A stretch of DNA of 64,000 nt from Actinomadura luteofluorescens (GTDB taxonomy: Bacteria > Actinomycetota > Actinomycetes > Streptosporangiales > Streptosporangiaceae), in the NCBI RefSeq assembly GCF_013409365.1, contig NZ_JACCBA010000001.1:620001-684000 (forward strand). The letters run 5' to 3'. The notes beneath the pieces are model-generated. The model was not told the DNA's origin. It made no database searches and saw only the letters and a program-made list of their open reading frames with translations. Below, piece after piece: positions 7,088 to 16,016 of this stretch. Numbering within the stretch: position 1 is the first letter of the stretch; each line of letters starts with the position of its first letter. The position numbers and the translations under genes are program-made.

Positions 7088-8683
7088 GTGAGCATCCGCG
7101 TCATGCTGGCCGTCGGGGACCTCCCGACGGCGGCCGTGCTGCGCGCCCTGCTGGACGAGCTGACCGGCGTCGTCCTGACGGCGGAGGCGGCGACCGCCGC
7201 CGACGTCGCGGCGGCGGTGGCGGCCGAGGCCGAACCCGACGTCCTGCTGCTGCACCACACGCTCGATGGGTTCCCGACCACCGACCTGGTGCGCGAGCTG
7301 ACCGGCCGGCACCCGGCGCTCGCGATCATCGTCGTCGTCGAGGAGCCCACCACCGACCAGCTGGGCCTGGCGATGGAGGCGGGCGCCCGCGGCGTGATCG
7401 ACGCGCACCCGTCGCTGGCCGAGCTCCAGCACCGGACGGGCGCCGCGGCCGACTGGTCGCGGACGATGCGGCACCACCTCGACCCCGGCTCGGGCGGCGA
7501 CCCCGGCGCCTCCCGCCGCGGCTACACGGTCGCGGTGTGCGGGGCCAAGGGCGGGACCGGCACCACGCTGCTGGCCGTGCACCTGGCGCTGTCCGCCGTG
7601 GGCGCCGGGCGGCGGGTCTGCCTGGTGGACCTGGACCTGCAGACGGGCGACCTGCAGTCCTACCTCGACATCACCCACCGCCGCAGCATCGCGGACCTCG
7701 GCGCTGCGGCCGACGACCTGGACGGCACCGTGCTCGCCGACGCGCTCTTCGCGCACCGCGACGGGCCCCACGTCCTGCTCGCCCCCGCCGAGGGAGAGCG
7801 CGCCGAGGAGGTGACCGAGACGGCGACCCGGCAGATCCTGGTCGCGCTGCGGTCCCGCTACGACGCCGTGATCGTCGACTGCGGCGCCCAGCTCACCGAC
7901 GCCAACGCCGTCGCCATCGAGACGGCCGACCGCGTCCTGGTCACCGCCAGCCCCGACCTGCCCGCACTGCGGGGGGTGCGGCGCCTGGTCGGGCTGTGGG
8001 AGCGGCTGTCGGTGCGCAAGAAGGAGGACGTGGGCGTGGTGCTGGTCCGGCACTCCCGCCGCGACGAGGTCCAGCCGGACTTCGCCCGCCGGGTGCTGAC
8101 CGCGCCGCTGCTGAAGACGGCCGTCCCGGCGGACTTCCGCGCCGTGGAGGAGGCGGTGAACACCGGGGCCCCCGGCAACGCCGCGTCCAGCTCCTACCGG
8201 AGCGCGGTGGAGGCGCTGGCCCGTGAGATCGGCCTGCACGAGTGGGGCGCGGCGCGGCGGCGCGGGCGCCCCGGGCACGGCCGCAGGACCCGCGACCGGG
8301 CCCGGCGCGGCGGCGGTGACTCGGGCGCCGCCGTCACCGAGTTCGCGGCGGTGCTCCCGCTCATCGGCCTGCTGCTGCTGGTCGCCTACCAGGTCGTCCT
8401 GGTGGGCGTGACCGCCGTGTACGCGACGCTGGCCGCCGGCGAGGGCGCCCGCGCGGTCGCGGTCCTCGGCAACGGCGCGGCCGACGGCCCGGTGGTCCGC
8501 GAACGGGTCGCGTCCCGGATCGCCGCGCCGTGGGACCGCCCCGACCGGCTGCGGCTGAGCGCGGACGGCGACTGGTTCACCGCGACGGTGCGGGTCCCGG
8601 CCGTGCTGCCCGGAACGAGCGGCCTGTTCGACCTGCACGCCCGGGCCCGGGTCGTCCACGAGGAGAAGGGCACGGAGGAATGA
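7088..8683 (+). CDS. CpaE-TadE fusion: pilus-localisation ATPase with C-terminal pseudopilin segment
   Basis: This is a 531-aa fusion. Residues 1-125 resemble the receiver-like N-domain of CpaE/TadZ (PDVLLLHHTLDGFPTTDLV). Residues 145-385 are a ParA/MinD-like ATPase: deviant Walker A CGAKGGTGTT (151-160), then VDLDLQTGDL and the YDAVIVDCG strand. After a basic linker (RRRGRPGHGRRTRDRARRGGG) comes a TadE segment, SGAAVTEFAAVLPLIGLLLL, with Gly413 and a Glu five residues later, the class III prepilin cleavage pattern, and about 100 further TadE-like residues. No ATG or GTG in the linker allows a separate TadE start. CpaE normally is cytosolic and TadE a separate minor pilin. TadV cleavage after Gly413 could release the pseudopilin. 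The stop overlaps the next ATG. Confidence 0.85.
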   Translation: MSIRVMLAVGDLPTAAVLRALLDELTGVVLTAEAATAADVAAAVAAEAEPDVLLLHHTLDGFPTTDLVRELTGRHPALAIIVVVEEPTTDQLGLAMEAGARGVIDAHPSLAELQHRTGAAADWSRTMRHHLDPGSGGDPGASRRGYTVAVCGAKGGTGTTLLAVHLALSAVGAGRRVCLVDLDLQTGDLQSYLDITHRRSIADLGAAADDLDGTVLADALFAHRDGPHVLLAPAEGERAEEVTETATRQILVALRSRYDAVIVDCGAQLTDANAVAIETADRVLVTASPDLPALRGVRRLVGLWERLSVRKKEDVGVVLVRHSRRDEVQPDFARRVLTAPLLKTAVPADFRAVEEAVNTGAPGNAASSSYRSAVEALAREIGLHEWGAARRRGRPGHGRRTRDRARRGGGDSGAAVTEFAAVLPLIGLLLLVAYQVVLVGVTAVYATLAAGEGARAVAVLGNGAADGPVVRERVASRIAAPWDRPDRLRLSADGDWFTATVRVPAVLPGTSGLFDLHARARVVHEEKGTEE

Positions 8684-9063
8684 GCCGCACGGCGGCCGGC
8701 GGGCGGCCCGTCCGCGGGGCCCGCGACGCGGGCACCGCCGCGGTCGAGTTCGCGGCCGTGCTGCCGATCGCGGGGGTCGGCATCCTGCTGTGCCTGCAAG
8801 CGCTGGTGGCCGTCGTGTCCGTCGAGCGGGTGCAGAACGCCGCCCGCACTGGCGCGCGGGTCGCCGCGCAGCGGCAGGACCCGGGCGCGTGCCCGGCCGC
8901 CGCCCGCGGCGCGCTGCCCGGCTGGGCGAGGGAGCCGCGCGCCGTGGGCACCGCCGCCGGTGACGGCGTGAGCTGCGAGGTCACGGTGCGGACCCCGCTG
9001 CTGGTTCCGGGTGTCCCGCTGGACCTGGAGTTCACCAGGACCGTCCACATGCCGGGAGGTTGA
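8680..9063 (+). CDS. tadE: TadE-like minor pseudopilin
   Basis: This 127-aa protein has a basic leader (about 18 residues, RPVRGARDAG) followed by TAAVEFAAVLPIAGVGILLCL. This gives the class III cleavage pattern: Gly at -1, Glu at +5, then a membrane helix. The remainder is a small beta-rich TadE domain (QNAARTGARVAAQRQ) with two Cys (ACPAAARG and VSCEVTV) that may form a disulfide. The start codon overlaps the previous stop as ATGA. It should be processed by TadV and act as a minor pilin priming Flp assembly. TadF is an alternative label, since TadE and TadF are hard to separate by eye. Confidence 0.88.
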   Translation: MSRTAAGGRPVRGARDAGTAAVEFAAVLPIAGVGILLCLQALVAVVSVERVQNAARTGARVAAQRQDPGACPAAARGALPGWAREPRAVGTAAGDGVSCEVTVRTPLLVPGVPLDLEFTRTVHMPGG

Positions 9064-9066
9064 GCG

Positions 9067-10398
9067 ATGGCGCTGCGCAACAGGACGGGCGAACCCCATC
9101 AGAACGGGCACCGGATCAATCCGGGCTCGGTGTCGCGCTGGCGGCAGCGGCTGCTGGAGGAGGTCAGCCTCGACGAGCTGGCCGACCTCGACCTGGCCCA
9201 GCGTCGCGCCCGGCTGGAGAAGGTCACCGGCCACATCATCAGCCGCGACGGGCCGGTGCTGTCGGCCGGCGAGCGCGGCCAGATGATCCGCCGCGTCGTG
9301 GACGAGGCGCTCGGCCTCGGCGTGCTGGAACCGCTGCTGGCCGACCGCTCCATCACCGAGATCATGGTGAACGGCCCCGGCGACGTCTACGTCGAGCGCG
9401 GCGGGCGGCTGGAGCGCATCGACACCCGGTTCACCGACGAGGAGCAGCTCTACCAGACCATCGACCGGATCGTGGCCCAGGTGAACCGCCGGGTGGACGA
9501 GTCGTCGCCGATGGTGGACGCCCGGCTGCCGACCGGTGAGCGCGTCAACGTCATCATCCCGCCGCTGTCGCTGACCGGCCCCGTGCTGACGATCCGCCGG
9601 TTCCCCCGCGCCTACATGGTGGACGAGCTGGTCGCCCAGGGCAGCGTGGACCCGGCGACGGCGATGCTGCTGGCCGCGCTGATCCGCGCCCGCGTCAACG
9701 TGGTGATCTCCGGCGGGACCGGCACGGGGAAGACGACGATGCTGAACGCCCTGTCGGCGTTCATCCCGGCCGAGGAGCGCATCGTCACCGTCGAGGACTC
9801 CGCGGAGCTCCAGCTCCAGCAGCAGCACGTGATCCGGCTGGAGTCCCGCCCGCCCAACATCGAGGGGCGCGGCCAGGTGACGATCCGCGATCTGGTCCGC
9901 AACGCGCTGCGCATGCGGCCCGACCGCATCATCGTCGGCGAGGTCAGGGGCGCGGAGACCCTGGACATGCTCCAGGCGATGAACACCGGTCACGAGGGGT
10001 CGATGGTGACCGTCCACGCCAACTCCGCCGAGGACGCCGTCCACCGGTTGCAGACCCTGGGCAGCATGAGCGACCTGCGCCTGCCGTTCGAGGCCGTGCG
10101 CGACCAGATCGTCCACGCCGTCGACGCCGTCGTCCACCTCACCCGGGGCCCGGACGGGACCCGCCGGGTCGCCGAGGTCGCCGTGGCGTCCCGGACGGAC
10201 GGGGCCCAGGCCGCCGTCCGGTTGCAGACCGTGTCACGGTTCGCGGCCGAGCCGCTCGGGCCCGACCTGAGGGTGCGGGGCGAGCACCGGCGGCACGCGC
10301 TCCCCGCGCAGCTCGTCGAGCGGCTGCTGCTGGGGGGCGAGAGCGTCCCCGGCGGGTTCGACGCCGCCCCCGCCCCGGTCAGGGAGGTGGGGGGATGA
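9067..10398 (+). CDS. tadA: TadA/CpaF pilus assembly ATPase
   Basis: This secretion ATPase of the Tad family powers Flp pilus polymerisation at the inner membrane. The 443-aa protein has an N-terminal helical domain ([19 protein letters not shown] near 86-104) and a RecA-like core: Walker [10 protein letters not shown] (216-224), Asp box EDSAELQL, Walker [12 protein letters not shown] (287-297) and the His box ([13 protein letters not shown] near 308). Length and motifs are typical. It starts three bases after the tadE stop, and its stop overlaps tadB as ATGA, so translational coupling is likely across the operon. Confidence 0.97.
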   Translation: MALRNRTGEPHQNGHRINPGSVSRWRQRLLEEVSLDELADLDLAQRRARLEKVTGHIISRDGPVLSAGERGQMIRRVVDEALGLGVLEPLLADRSITEIMVNGPGDVYVERGGRLERIDTRFTDEEQLYQTIDRIVAQVNRRVDESSPMVDARLPTGERVNVIIPPLSLTGPVLTIRRFPRAYMVDELVAQGSVDPATAMLLAALIRARVNVVISGGTGTGKTTMLNALSAFIPAEERIVTVEDSAELQLQQQHVIRLESRPPNIEGRGQVTIRDLVRNALRMRPDRIIVGEVRGAETLDMLQAMNTGHEGSMVTVHANSAEDAVHRLQTLGSMSDLRLPFEAVRDQIVHAVDAVVHLTRGPDGTRRVAEVAVASRTDGAQAAVRLQTVSRFAAEPLGPDLRVRGEHRRHALPAQLVERLLLGGESVPGGFDAAPAPVREVGG

Positions 10399-11324
10399 GC
10401 GTGACGCCCGCACTGATCCTGTGGCTGACGGCGGGGGCGCTGGCCGTGGCCGTCCTCGGGCTCATGCAGTTCCTGGCCGGCTGGGAGCGGCGCCGGGTCC
10501 TGGCCGAGCGCTCGGTGACCGGCGAGCGCCTGCTCGGCCGCGGCCCGCGCGAGGCGTTCGAGCGCTGGCTGCGCGGCACCGAAGCGGGCCGGGTCGTGGA
10601 ACGCCGCCTCACCGCGTCCGGGGTGCGGATGAGCGTGCTGACGTTCCTGACGCTGCTGACGCTCAGCACCGTGGCGGTGCTCGTGCTGATCGGCGCCTAC
10701 CTCGCCCCGCTGTTCGGCGTCGCCGCCGGAGTCGGGGTCGCCCTCGCGTTCTTCGGCTTCCTGCGCCGCCGGGAGGACCGGCGGCGGGAGGAGTTCATCG
10801 CCCAGCTCCCCGAGCTGGCCCGGGTGCTGTCCAACGCCTCGTCGGCCGGGCTGGTGCTGCGCACCGCCATCGAGATGGCCGCCGAGGAGCTGGAGGACCC
10901 CGCCCGCTCCGAGCTGCGCATCACCTCCGCCGCGCTGCGCATCGGCAAGCCGATCGACGAGACGCTGCACGAGCTCGGCGAGCGCCTCCCCTCCCGCGAG
11001 CTGGCGGTGCTGGTCAGCACGCTGCTGGTGGCGGCCCGCTCGGGCGGCTCGCTGGTCACCGCGCTCCAGGGCATCGCCACCACGCTCGACGAGCGCAAGG
11101 AGACCCGGCGGGAGATCCGCACCATCCTGGGCGAGGCCGTCGTCAGCAACTGGGCCGTCGGCGTGCTCGGCATCGGCGCGCTGCTGCTCATCAACCTCAT
11201 CCAGCCCGGCGTCCTGCGGGAGATGGCCGGGAGCACCGTCGGGCAGGCGATGCTGGGCGTCTCCCTCACCCTCTTCGTCACCGGACTGGTCATCATCCGG
11301 CGCATCACCAGGATCGACCTGTGA
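10395..11324 (+). CDS. tadB: TadB pilus assembly membrane protein
   Basis: This is a T2SF/GspF-type inner-membrane platform protein of 309 aa. A membrane helix at the N-terminus (LILWLTAGALAVAVLGLMQFL) and a pair near 75-115 precede the GspF domain (FIAQLPELARVLSNASSAGLVLRTAIE... TLLVAARSGGSLVTALQ). Two C-terminal helices follow (WAVGVLGIGALLLINLI and MLGVSLTLFVTGLVII). TadB pairs with TadC to couple the TadA motor to pilin extraction. The ATG overlaps the tadA stop, and the stop overlaps the GTG of tadC. Confidence 0.95.
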   Translation: MSVTPALILWLTAGALAVAVLGLMQFLAGWERRRVLAERSVTGERLLGRGPREAFERWLRGTEAGRVVERRLTASGVRMSVLTFLTLLTLSTVAVLVLIGAYLAPLFGVAAGVGVALAFFGFLRRREDRRREEFIAQLPELARVLSNASSAGLVLRTAIEMAAEELEDPARSELRITSAALRIGKPIDETLHELGERLPSRELAVLVSTLLVAARSGGSLVTALQGIATTLDERKETRREIRTILGEAVVSNWAVGVLGIGALLLINLIQPGVLREMAGSTVGQAMLGVSLTLFVTGLVIIRRITRIDL

Positions 11325-12208
11325 ACCCCGCGGTCAGCGCCGTGCCGGCGGCCTGCTGCTTCCTGGCGGCGACGGCCGGGTACGCGATGCTGCGCTCGTC
11401 CGAGCGGGTGAACGCCCCCGCGGCACCGGCGGCGGCGCGGGCGGCCCGGCGGCGCGGGGTCGTCCCGCTGGGAGGTCTGGCCGACGTGCTCGGCCGGCCG
11501 TTCACACCGCTGGCGCTCGCCATGATCGGCCGCTGGCGGATCGGCATCCGCAAGCGGATCGAGGCCGCCGGACGGCCCGGCGACATGACGCTGGAGGTGT
11601 ACGCCCGGCAGACGGCCGGTTTCGCCGTCCTGTTCGGCTTCACCACGGCGATCCTGCTGCTGTCGGGCATCGGGCTGCCCAGCCTGCTGCCGCTGCTCGG
11701 CGTGGGGCAGATCGAACTGCTGCTCTACAGCCGGGTCCGCGCCCGGCGGGAGCAGATCGAACGTTCCCTGCCCGACTTCCTCGACGTGCTCGCCGTCACC
11801 GTCACCGCCGGGCTGAGCTTCCGGCTGGCGCTGGGCCGGGTGTCGAGCAGCATGCCGGGGCCGCTGGCGGACGAGTTCCAGATCGCGCTGCGCCAGATGG
11901 AGCTCGGCACGCCTCGCCGTGCGGCCTTCGAGGAGCTGCGCAGGCGCAACCGCTCGGCGTCGCTGCACCAGTTCATCACCGCGCTGCTGCAGTCGGAGGA
12001 GCTGGGCGCCCCGCTGTCGGCGGCGCTGGAGCAGATCAGCGCGGACATGCGGCGGCAGGCGGCGCAGTGGGCCAAGCGCAAGGCGCAGCGCAACACCCCG
12101 CGGATCACGGCGGTGACGACGACCCTGTCGCTGCCCGCCATCATGATCCTGGTCCTCGGCTCGATGCTCTTCACCGTGGGGGCGGACGTCGTTGCGGTAC
12201 TTCGCTGA
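11321..12208 (+). CDS. tadC: TadC pilus assembly membrane protein
   Basis: This second GspF-type platform protein is 295 aa. The start is the GTG at 11321 overlapping the tadB stop. It carries helices near 8-22 and 110-150, and the cytoplasmic GspF segment (RSLPDFLDVLAVTVTAGLSF ... SLHQFITALLQSEELGAPL). A C-terminal membrane helix (PAIMILVLGSMLFTVG) follows a basic stretch (AQWAKRKAQRNTPR). The arrangement tadA-tadB-tadC is the canonical core of Tad loci. The following histidine kinase begins 17 bases inside its 3' end, so sensor and pilus genes are in one transcription unit. Confidence 0.95.
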   Translation: MNPAVSAVPAACCFLAATAGYAMLRSSERVNAPAAPAAARAARRRGVVPLGGLADVLGRPFTPLALAMIGRWRIGIRKRIEAAGRPGDMTLEVYARQTAGFAVLFGFTTAILLLSGIGLPSLLPLLGVGQIELLLYSRVRARREQIERSLPDFLDVLAVTVTAGLSFRLALGRVSSSMPGPLADEFQIALRQMELGTPRRAAFEELRRRNRSASLHQFITALLQSEELGAPLSAALEQISADMRRQAAQWAKRKAQRNTPRITAVTTTLSLPAIMILVLGSMLFTVGADVVAVLR

Positions 12209-13448
12209 GACCGGCGGGTCCCCCGGGGGACCGGCCACCGCACAGGGCGCCGCACCGGGCGCCGCGGTCGACCGCGTCCCGGCCGGGCGGGTCACCGAGA
12301 CCTTCCGGCTGATCATGCATCTGCGGACGGCGCTGGCCGGGGTGTCGATGCTGCTGCTGCCCCGCGACCGGCTGACCTTCGGCGCCATCGCCCTGGTCAC
12401 CTGCGTCGGGGTGGTCTCCTGGCTGGCCGCCCGGCACGCCGGGCGGGTCGTCGCGCTGCTGGAACGGCACCCGCTGCTCGCCGCGCTGGACGCGGGCGTC
12501 CCGTTCGGCGTCCTGGCACTGGGCGGGCCGCTCGGTCCGTTCTTCCTGTCCACCCTGCTCACGGCGCTGGTGGCCGGGCTCCTGTTCGACCGGGTGGGCG
12601 TGGCGGCGCTGTCGGTCCTGCACGTCCTGTGCTACGTCGGCACGATCGCCTTCGTCCCGGAGGCCCAGCAGCACACGCTCGCGTCCTTCCAGGCGCTGGT
12701 CGGGCAGCCCGCCTGCTATCCGCTGGCCGCGTTCGCCGGCCGGACGGTGCGGCGGATGCTGGAGGAGAACGCCGACGCCGACCGGGCGCGCGTCCGCGCG
12801 GAGGCCATCGCCGCGGCCGCGCAGGAGCGGCTCCGGCTGGCGCGCGACATGCACGACTCCGTCGGCAAGACGCTCGGCGGCATCGCGCTGGCCGCCACCG
12901 CGCTGCCGTTATGGCTGCGCCGCGACCCCGAACGCGCCGCCCGGGAGGCGCACACGATCGCCGAGCACGTCCGGGTGGCGGCGGTGGAGGCCCGCGAGCT
13001 CATCTCCGGGCTGCGCGACCCGGCGCTCGACCGGCCGCTCGCCGAGACCGTCGCGGCCAGGAGCGGAGCGTGGCGCGACCGGCACAAGGTCCGCCTGCGA
13101 TGCCGGATCGACCCCGCCGCGGACCTGTCCCCCAGTGGAAGGCGGGAGCTGCTCGCCATCCACGGGGAGGCGCTGGCGAACGTCGCCCGGCACGCGGGCG
13201 CCCGGTCGGTCACCGTCCGGCTCGCCGTCGAGCCGGACGCCGTGGTGCTGTGCGTGTCCGACGACGGCCGGGGCTTCGCCCTGACCTCCGTCGAGGACCT
13301 CGCCCGGGAGGGCCACTACGGACTGCTCGGCCTGCGCGAGCGCGCCGAGAGCATCGGCGGCACCCTGTCGGTCGAGTCCCGGCCGGGCACGGGCACGACC
13401 GTGACCGTCCGGGTCCGGTACGCGGGCACGTTGCGAAGGGCGGGCTGA
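12192..13448 (+). CDS. NarL-type sensor histidine kinase of the tad locus
   Basis: This 418-aa membrane sensor starts at a TTG that overlaps tadC by 17 bases; no upstream ATG or GTG fits. Five or six membrane helices (about residues 45-185) form an input domain without a large extracellular loop. The HisKA_3 box is RLRLARDMHDSVGKTLGG with phospho-His 221, and the HATPase domain shows EALANVARHAGA, DDGRGF and GTGTTVTV. It is paired with the response regulator starting one base after its stop. A two-component pair inside the operon suggests that pilus production is tuned by a membrane or envelope signal; the signal is unknown. Confidence 0.93.
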   Translation: MRYFAETGGSPGGPATAQGAAPGAAVDRVPAGRVTETFRLIMHLRTALAGVSMLLLPRDRLTFGAIALVTCVGVVSWLAARHAGRVVALLERHPLLAALDAGVPFGVLALGGPLGPFFLSTLLTALVAGLLFDRVGVAALSVLHVLCYVGTIAFVPEAQQHTLASFQALVGQPACYPLAAFAGRTVRRMLEENADADRARVRAEAIAAAAQERLRLARDMHDSVGKTLGGIALAATALPLWLRRDPERAAREAHTIAEHVRVAAVEARELISGLRDPALDRPLAETVAARSGAWRDRHKVRLRCRIDPAADLSPSGRRELLAIHGEALANVARHAGARSVTVRLAVEPDAVVLCVSDDGRGFALTSVEDLAREGHYGLLGLRERAESIGGTLSVESRPGTGTTVTVRVRYAGTLRRAG

Positions 13449-13449
13449 C

Positions 13450-14136
13450 ATGGCCGACTCGGCAGACCTGACCACGCGGGCCGCCGGCCGCGACCGGGAA
13501 CCGATCCGGGTCCTGGTCGCCGACGACAACCCGGTCGTCCGCTCCGGGCTGGCGTCGCTGCTGGGAGCGGCCGGGATCACCGTCGTCGGGGAGGCCGCCG
13601 ACGGAGAGCGGGCCGTCGCGCTCACCGAACGGCTGCGCCCCGACCTGGTCCTGCTGGACGTCCGGATGCCGCTGCTCGACGGCATCGGCGCCGCCGCCCC
13701 CCTCGCCCGGATCAGCCGGGTGCTGATGCTGACTTACTCCGACGACCCCGAGATCGTGCGCGAGGCCGTGGCGAACGGCGCCGCCGGATACCTCGTGCAC
13801 GGAACCTACGACCAGGACGATCTCGTGACCGCGGTCCACGACGTCGTCGGAGGCGGCAACCCGCTCTCCCCGGCCGCGAGCGCGGCGCTGGTCGACGCCG
13901 TCCGGGTCGCGTACGCGGGGGACCCGATCGAACGGTTCGGGCTGTCGGCCCGCGAGATCGCGATCGTGGACCTGGTCGCGCGCGGACTGTCCAACCGCGA
14001 GATCGCGGGCCGGCTGTTCCTCGCGGAGAAGACCATCAAGAACCATCTCAACCGCGTCTACCCGAAGATCGGTGTCTCCTCCCGCAGCGGGGCCATCGCC
14101 CTCTGGCTGCGCCTGCGCCCGCCGCAGGACGACTGA
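13450..14136 (+). CDS. NarL/FixJ-family response regulator of the tad locus
   Basis: This 228-aa protein is a receiver domain plus LuxR-type HTH. The receiver has the acidic pair DD at 25-26, phospho-acceptor Asp70 in VLLDVRMP, and the conserved Thr in LMLTYSDD. The HTH (LSAREIAIVDLVARGLSNRE, then TIKNHLNRVYPKIGV) lies near 155-215. It is adjacent to the cognate kinase. Likely targets are the tad promoters at 5.1-5.35 kb and the flp promoter just downstream, but no binding site is proven. Confidence 0.94.
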   Translation: MADSADLTTRAAGRDREPIRVLVADDNPVVRSGLASLLGAAGITVVGEAADGERAVALTERLRPDLVLLDVRMPLLDGIGAAAPLARISRVLMLTYSDDPEIVREAVANGAAGYLVHGTYDQDDLVTAVHDVVGGGNPLSPAASAALVDAVRVAYAGDPIERFGLSAREIAIVDLVARGLSNREIAGRLFLAEKTIKNHLNRVYPKIGVSSRSGAIALWLRLRPPQDD

Positions 14137-14163
14137 ATTTCCGGGCCCCGGCCCAACGGAAAT
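14137..14163 (+). promoter_or_regulatory. Inverted repeat in the flp pilin leader
   Basis: ATTTCCG (14137-14143) and CGGAAAT (14157-14163) form an inverted repeat with a GC-rich 13-base centre, starting immediately after the response-regulator stop codon. It could be a partial terminator that lowers read-through before the highly expressed pilin, or an operator for a separate pilin promoter in the remaining 80 bases. Confidence 0.4.
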
Positions 14164-14243
14164 AGGGACCATCAGCCCTGTGATCGAGGGCCATTGGTTT
14201 CTAGCGTATTGATTGCAAAACACCGTTTCTACCGGGAGGCGAC

Positions 14244-14486
14244 ATGTATTCAGTTCGTCTGGTCCTGCTCATGCAGAATGGCTGCGACAAGCTCGGGAAG
14301 TGGTACGCCGACCGGGGCGAGGGCGAGCGCGGGGTGACCATCACCGAGTACGCGGCCCTGCTGGTCCTCGTCGGCGCCCTGGTCACCGCGCTCTACGCGG
14401 CGGGCCTGCTCAGCAAGTTCTCCAGCGCGGTGAGCAGCGCGATCAGCGCCATCTTCACGCCGTCGAGCGGCTCGGCGACCTCCTGA
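14244..14486 (+). CDS. flp: Flp-family major pilin
   Basis: This 80-aa prepilin has a 30-residue leader ending GEGERG and then VTITEYAALLVLVGALVTAL, the Flp signature with Gly at -1 and Glu-Tyr at +5/+6. The hydrophobic helix is followed by a short Ser-rich tail (SKFSSAVSSAISAIF). The mature pilin would be about 50 residues, normal for Flp. GGGAGG lies seven bases before the ATG. TadV would process it and TadA/B/C would polymerise it. The leader is longer than usual and contains a Cys (QNGCDKLGKW); an internal ATG at 14271 would give a more typical leader but has no Shine-Dalgarno. Confidence 0.93.
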   Translation: MYSVRLVLLMQNGCDKLGKWYADRGEGERGVTITEYAALLVLVGALVTALYAAGLLSKFSSAVSSAISAIFTPSSGSATS

Positions 14487-14495
14487 GGCACCGCG

Positions 14496-16016
14496 ATGCG
14501 CCCCGACACTGACGAACGGGCGGGACGAGGCGCCGGCGCCCCGGCACCGCCGCCCGTCCCGGGTCCCGGTCGGCCGGGGCGGGCACTCCCCTGCCTCGGC
14601 CCTCCAGGAATGGTGACGCTCTACGCCGCGGTATGGATGGTGTTCGGCTGGGCCAACGGCCAGCGGCGGCTCGCCGACAGTTCCTTTCTGTGGCATCTGA
14701 GGACGGGGCACTGGATTCTGGAGCACGGGATTCCGCGCTCGGACATCTACTCCTTCACCGCGCCGGGGACGTCCTGGGTCGCCCAGTCCTGGCTCGCGGA
14801 GGTCTGCTACGCGCTGCTGGACACGGCCGGCGGCCCGGTCGCCCTCCGGCTCTTCGGGGCCGCCGTCGGGCTGGCGATCGCGGCGCTCTCGTTCCGGCTC
14901 GCGCTGCGGCTGTCCAACGACCGGCTCGCCGCCGCGCTGCTGCCCGCGTCCGGGCTGATCGCGGCCGGCCTGGTCTGGTCGGAGCGGCCGCTGCTGCTCG
15001 GCGTCCTGGCACTGCTCGTGCTGGTGTGGGTCGTGGACGTCCCCGAATCCCCGGCCGGGCGCCGCCCTCACCTGGTGATCCCCGTGGTGATGTGGCTGTG
15101 GGTGAACGTGCACGGCAGCTTCGCGCTGGGATTCGGCTTCCTGGCCCTGCATCTGGCCGGCCGCTGGCTGGACGGCGCTCCGCCGTGGCGGGACCGCGAG
15201 CGGGCGCTGGCCCGGGCGGGGCTGCTGGCGGGGGCGGTCTGCCTGGTCAACCCCTACGGACCGGCACTGCTGTGGTTCCCCGTGGCGCTGCTGATGCGCG
15301 GCGACGTCCTGGCCGCGATCATCGAGTGGAAGTCCCCGGATCTGCGGACGCCGCAGGGCATGATGTTCGCCCTGTTCCTCGCGACCGTGCTGGTGGTGCT
15401 GGCCCGCGCGCGGCGGCGGCCGTCCCGGCGGGACGTCCTGGTGCTGGTGTCCTTCCTCCTGCTGGCGCTGTGGGCGCAGCGCAACATCGCGGCCGCCCCG
15501 GTCGTCGCCCTGCCGATCGTCTCGCGCCTCGCCGGCCGCGACGCGCCGCGCCCGGACGCCCGGCGCCGCCCCCACTGGGTCCCGCTGGCGCTGGTCCTGG
15601 CGTTCGCGGTGTTCTGGACGGCCGACCGGCTGCCGCGCCCGGCGTTCGGCCATGACGTCACCGACTACCCGGTAGCGGCGATGCGCGCCGTGGAGCGGAA
15701 CGGGCTCCTGGGCCGGCGGCTCCTCACCACCGACGTGTGGGCGGGCTACACGATCCACGAGTACTGGCCGCGGCAGCGCGTCTTCATCGACGACCGCTAC
15801 GACATGTATCCCCGGCAGCTCATCCACGATTACCTGCGACTCCTCGGAGGCGAACCCTCATGGCGCAGCACTCTCGACCGCTATCGGGTGGAGGTGGTGG
15901 TCTGGCCCCGCGAGCACGCGTTCGCACAGATCCTCTCCGGCGACCTCCGCTGGAAGCTGGTGTACGCCGACGCCGCCGCGGTGGTCTACACCCGGATCGG
16001 AGCGACCGCGGGGTGA
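14496..16016 (+). CDS. Polytopic GT-C-like membrane protein, possible pilin glycosyltransferase
   Basis: This 506-aa protein has a Pro/Gly-rich cytosolic start, about ten to eleven membrane helices and a C-terminal outer domain of about 120 residues. The first loop, WHLRTGHWILEHGIPRSDIY followed by SFTAPGTSWVAQSWLAE, is typical of GT-C-fold membrane transferases, where an acidic residue near this place acts on a lipid-linked sugar. The tail (DDRYDMYPRQLIHDYLRLLG) recalls the extracytoplasmic part of such proteins. It starts ten bases after the pilin stop, so modification of the Flp pilin or the secreted product is an attractive inference. Sugar and acceptor are unknown, and the family assignment rests on pattern rather than proven homology. 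Confidence 0.65.
   Translation: MRPDTDERAGRGAGAPAPPPVPGPGRPGRALPCLGPPGMVTLYAAVWMVFGWANGQRRLADSSFLWHLRTGHWILEHGIPRSDIYSFTAPGTSWVAQSWLAEVCYALLDTAGGPVALRLFGAAVGLAIAALSFRLALRLSNDRLAAALLPASGLIAAGLVWSERPLLLGVLALLVLVWVVDVPESPAGRRPHLVIPVVMWLWVNVHGSFALGFGFLALHLAGRWLDGAPPWRDRERALARAGLLAGAVCLVNPYGPALLWFPVALLMRGDVLAAIIEWKSPDLRTPQGMMFALFLATVLVVLARARRRPSRRDVLVLVSFLLLALWAQRNIAAAPVVALPIVSRLAGRDAPRPDARRRPHWVPLALVLAFAVFWTADRLPRPAFGHDVTDYPVAAMRAVERNGLLGRRLLTTDVWAGYTIHEYWPRQRVFIDDRYDMYPRQLIHDYLRLLGGEPSWRSTLDRYRVEVVVWPREHAFAQILSGDLRWKLVYADAAAVVYTRIGATAG

Noticed and set aside
10421..12208. 595-codon frame containing TadC
   Set aside because: The first 300 codons are the shadow of tadB and are Arg-rich; TadC begins at the GTG at 11321.
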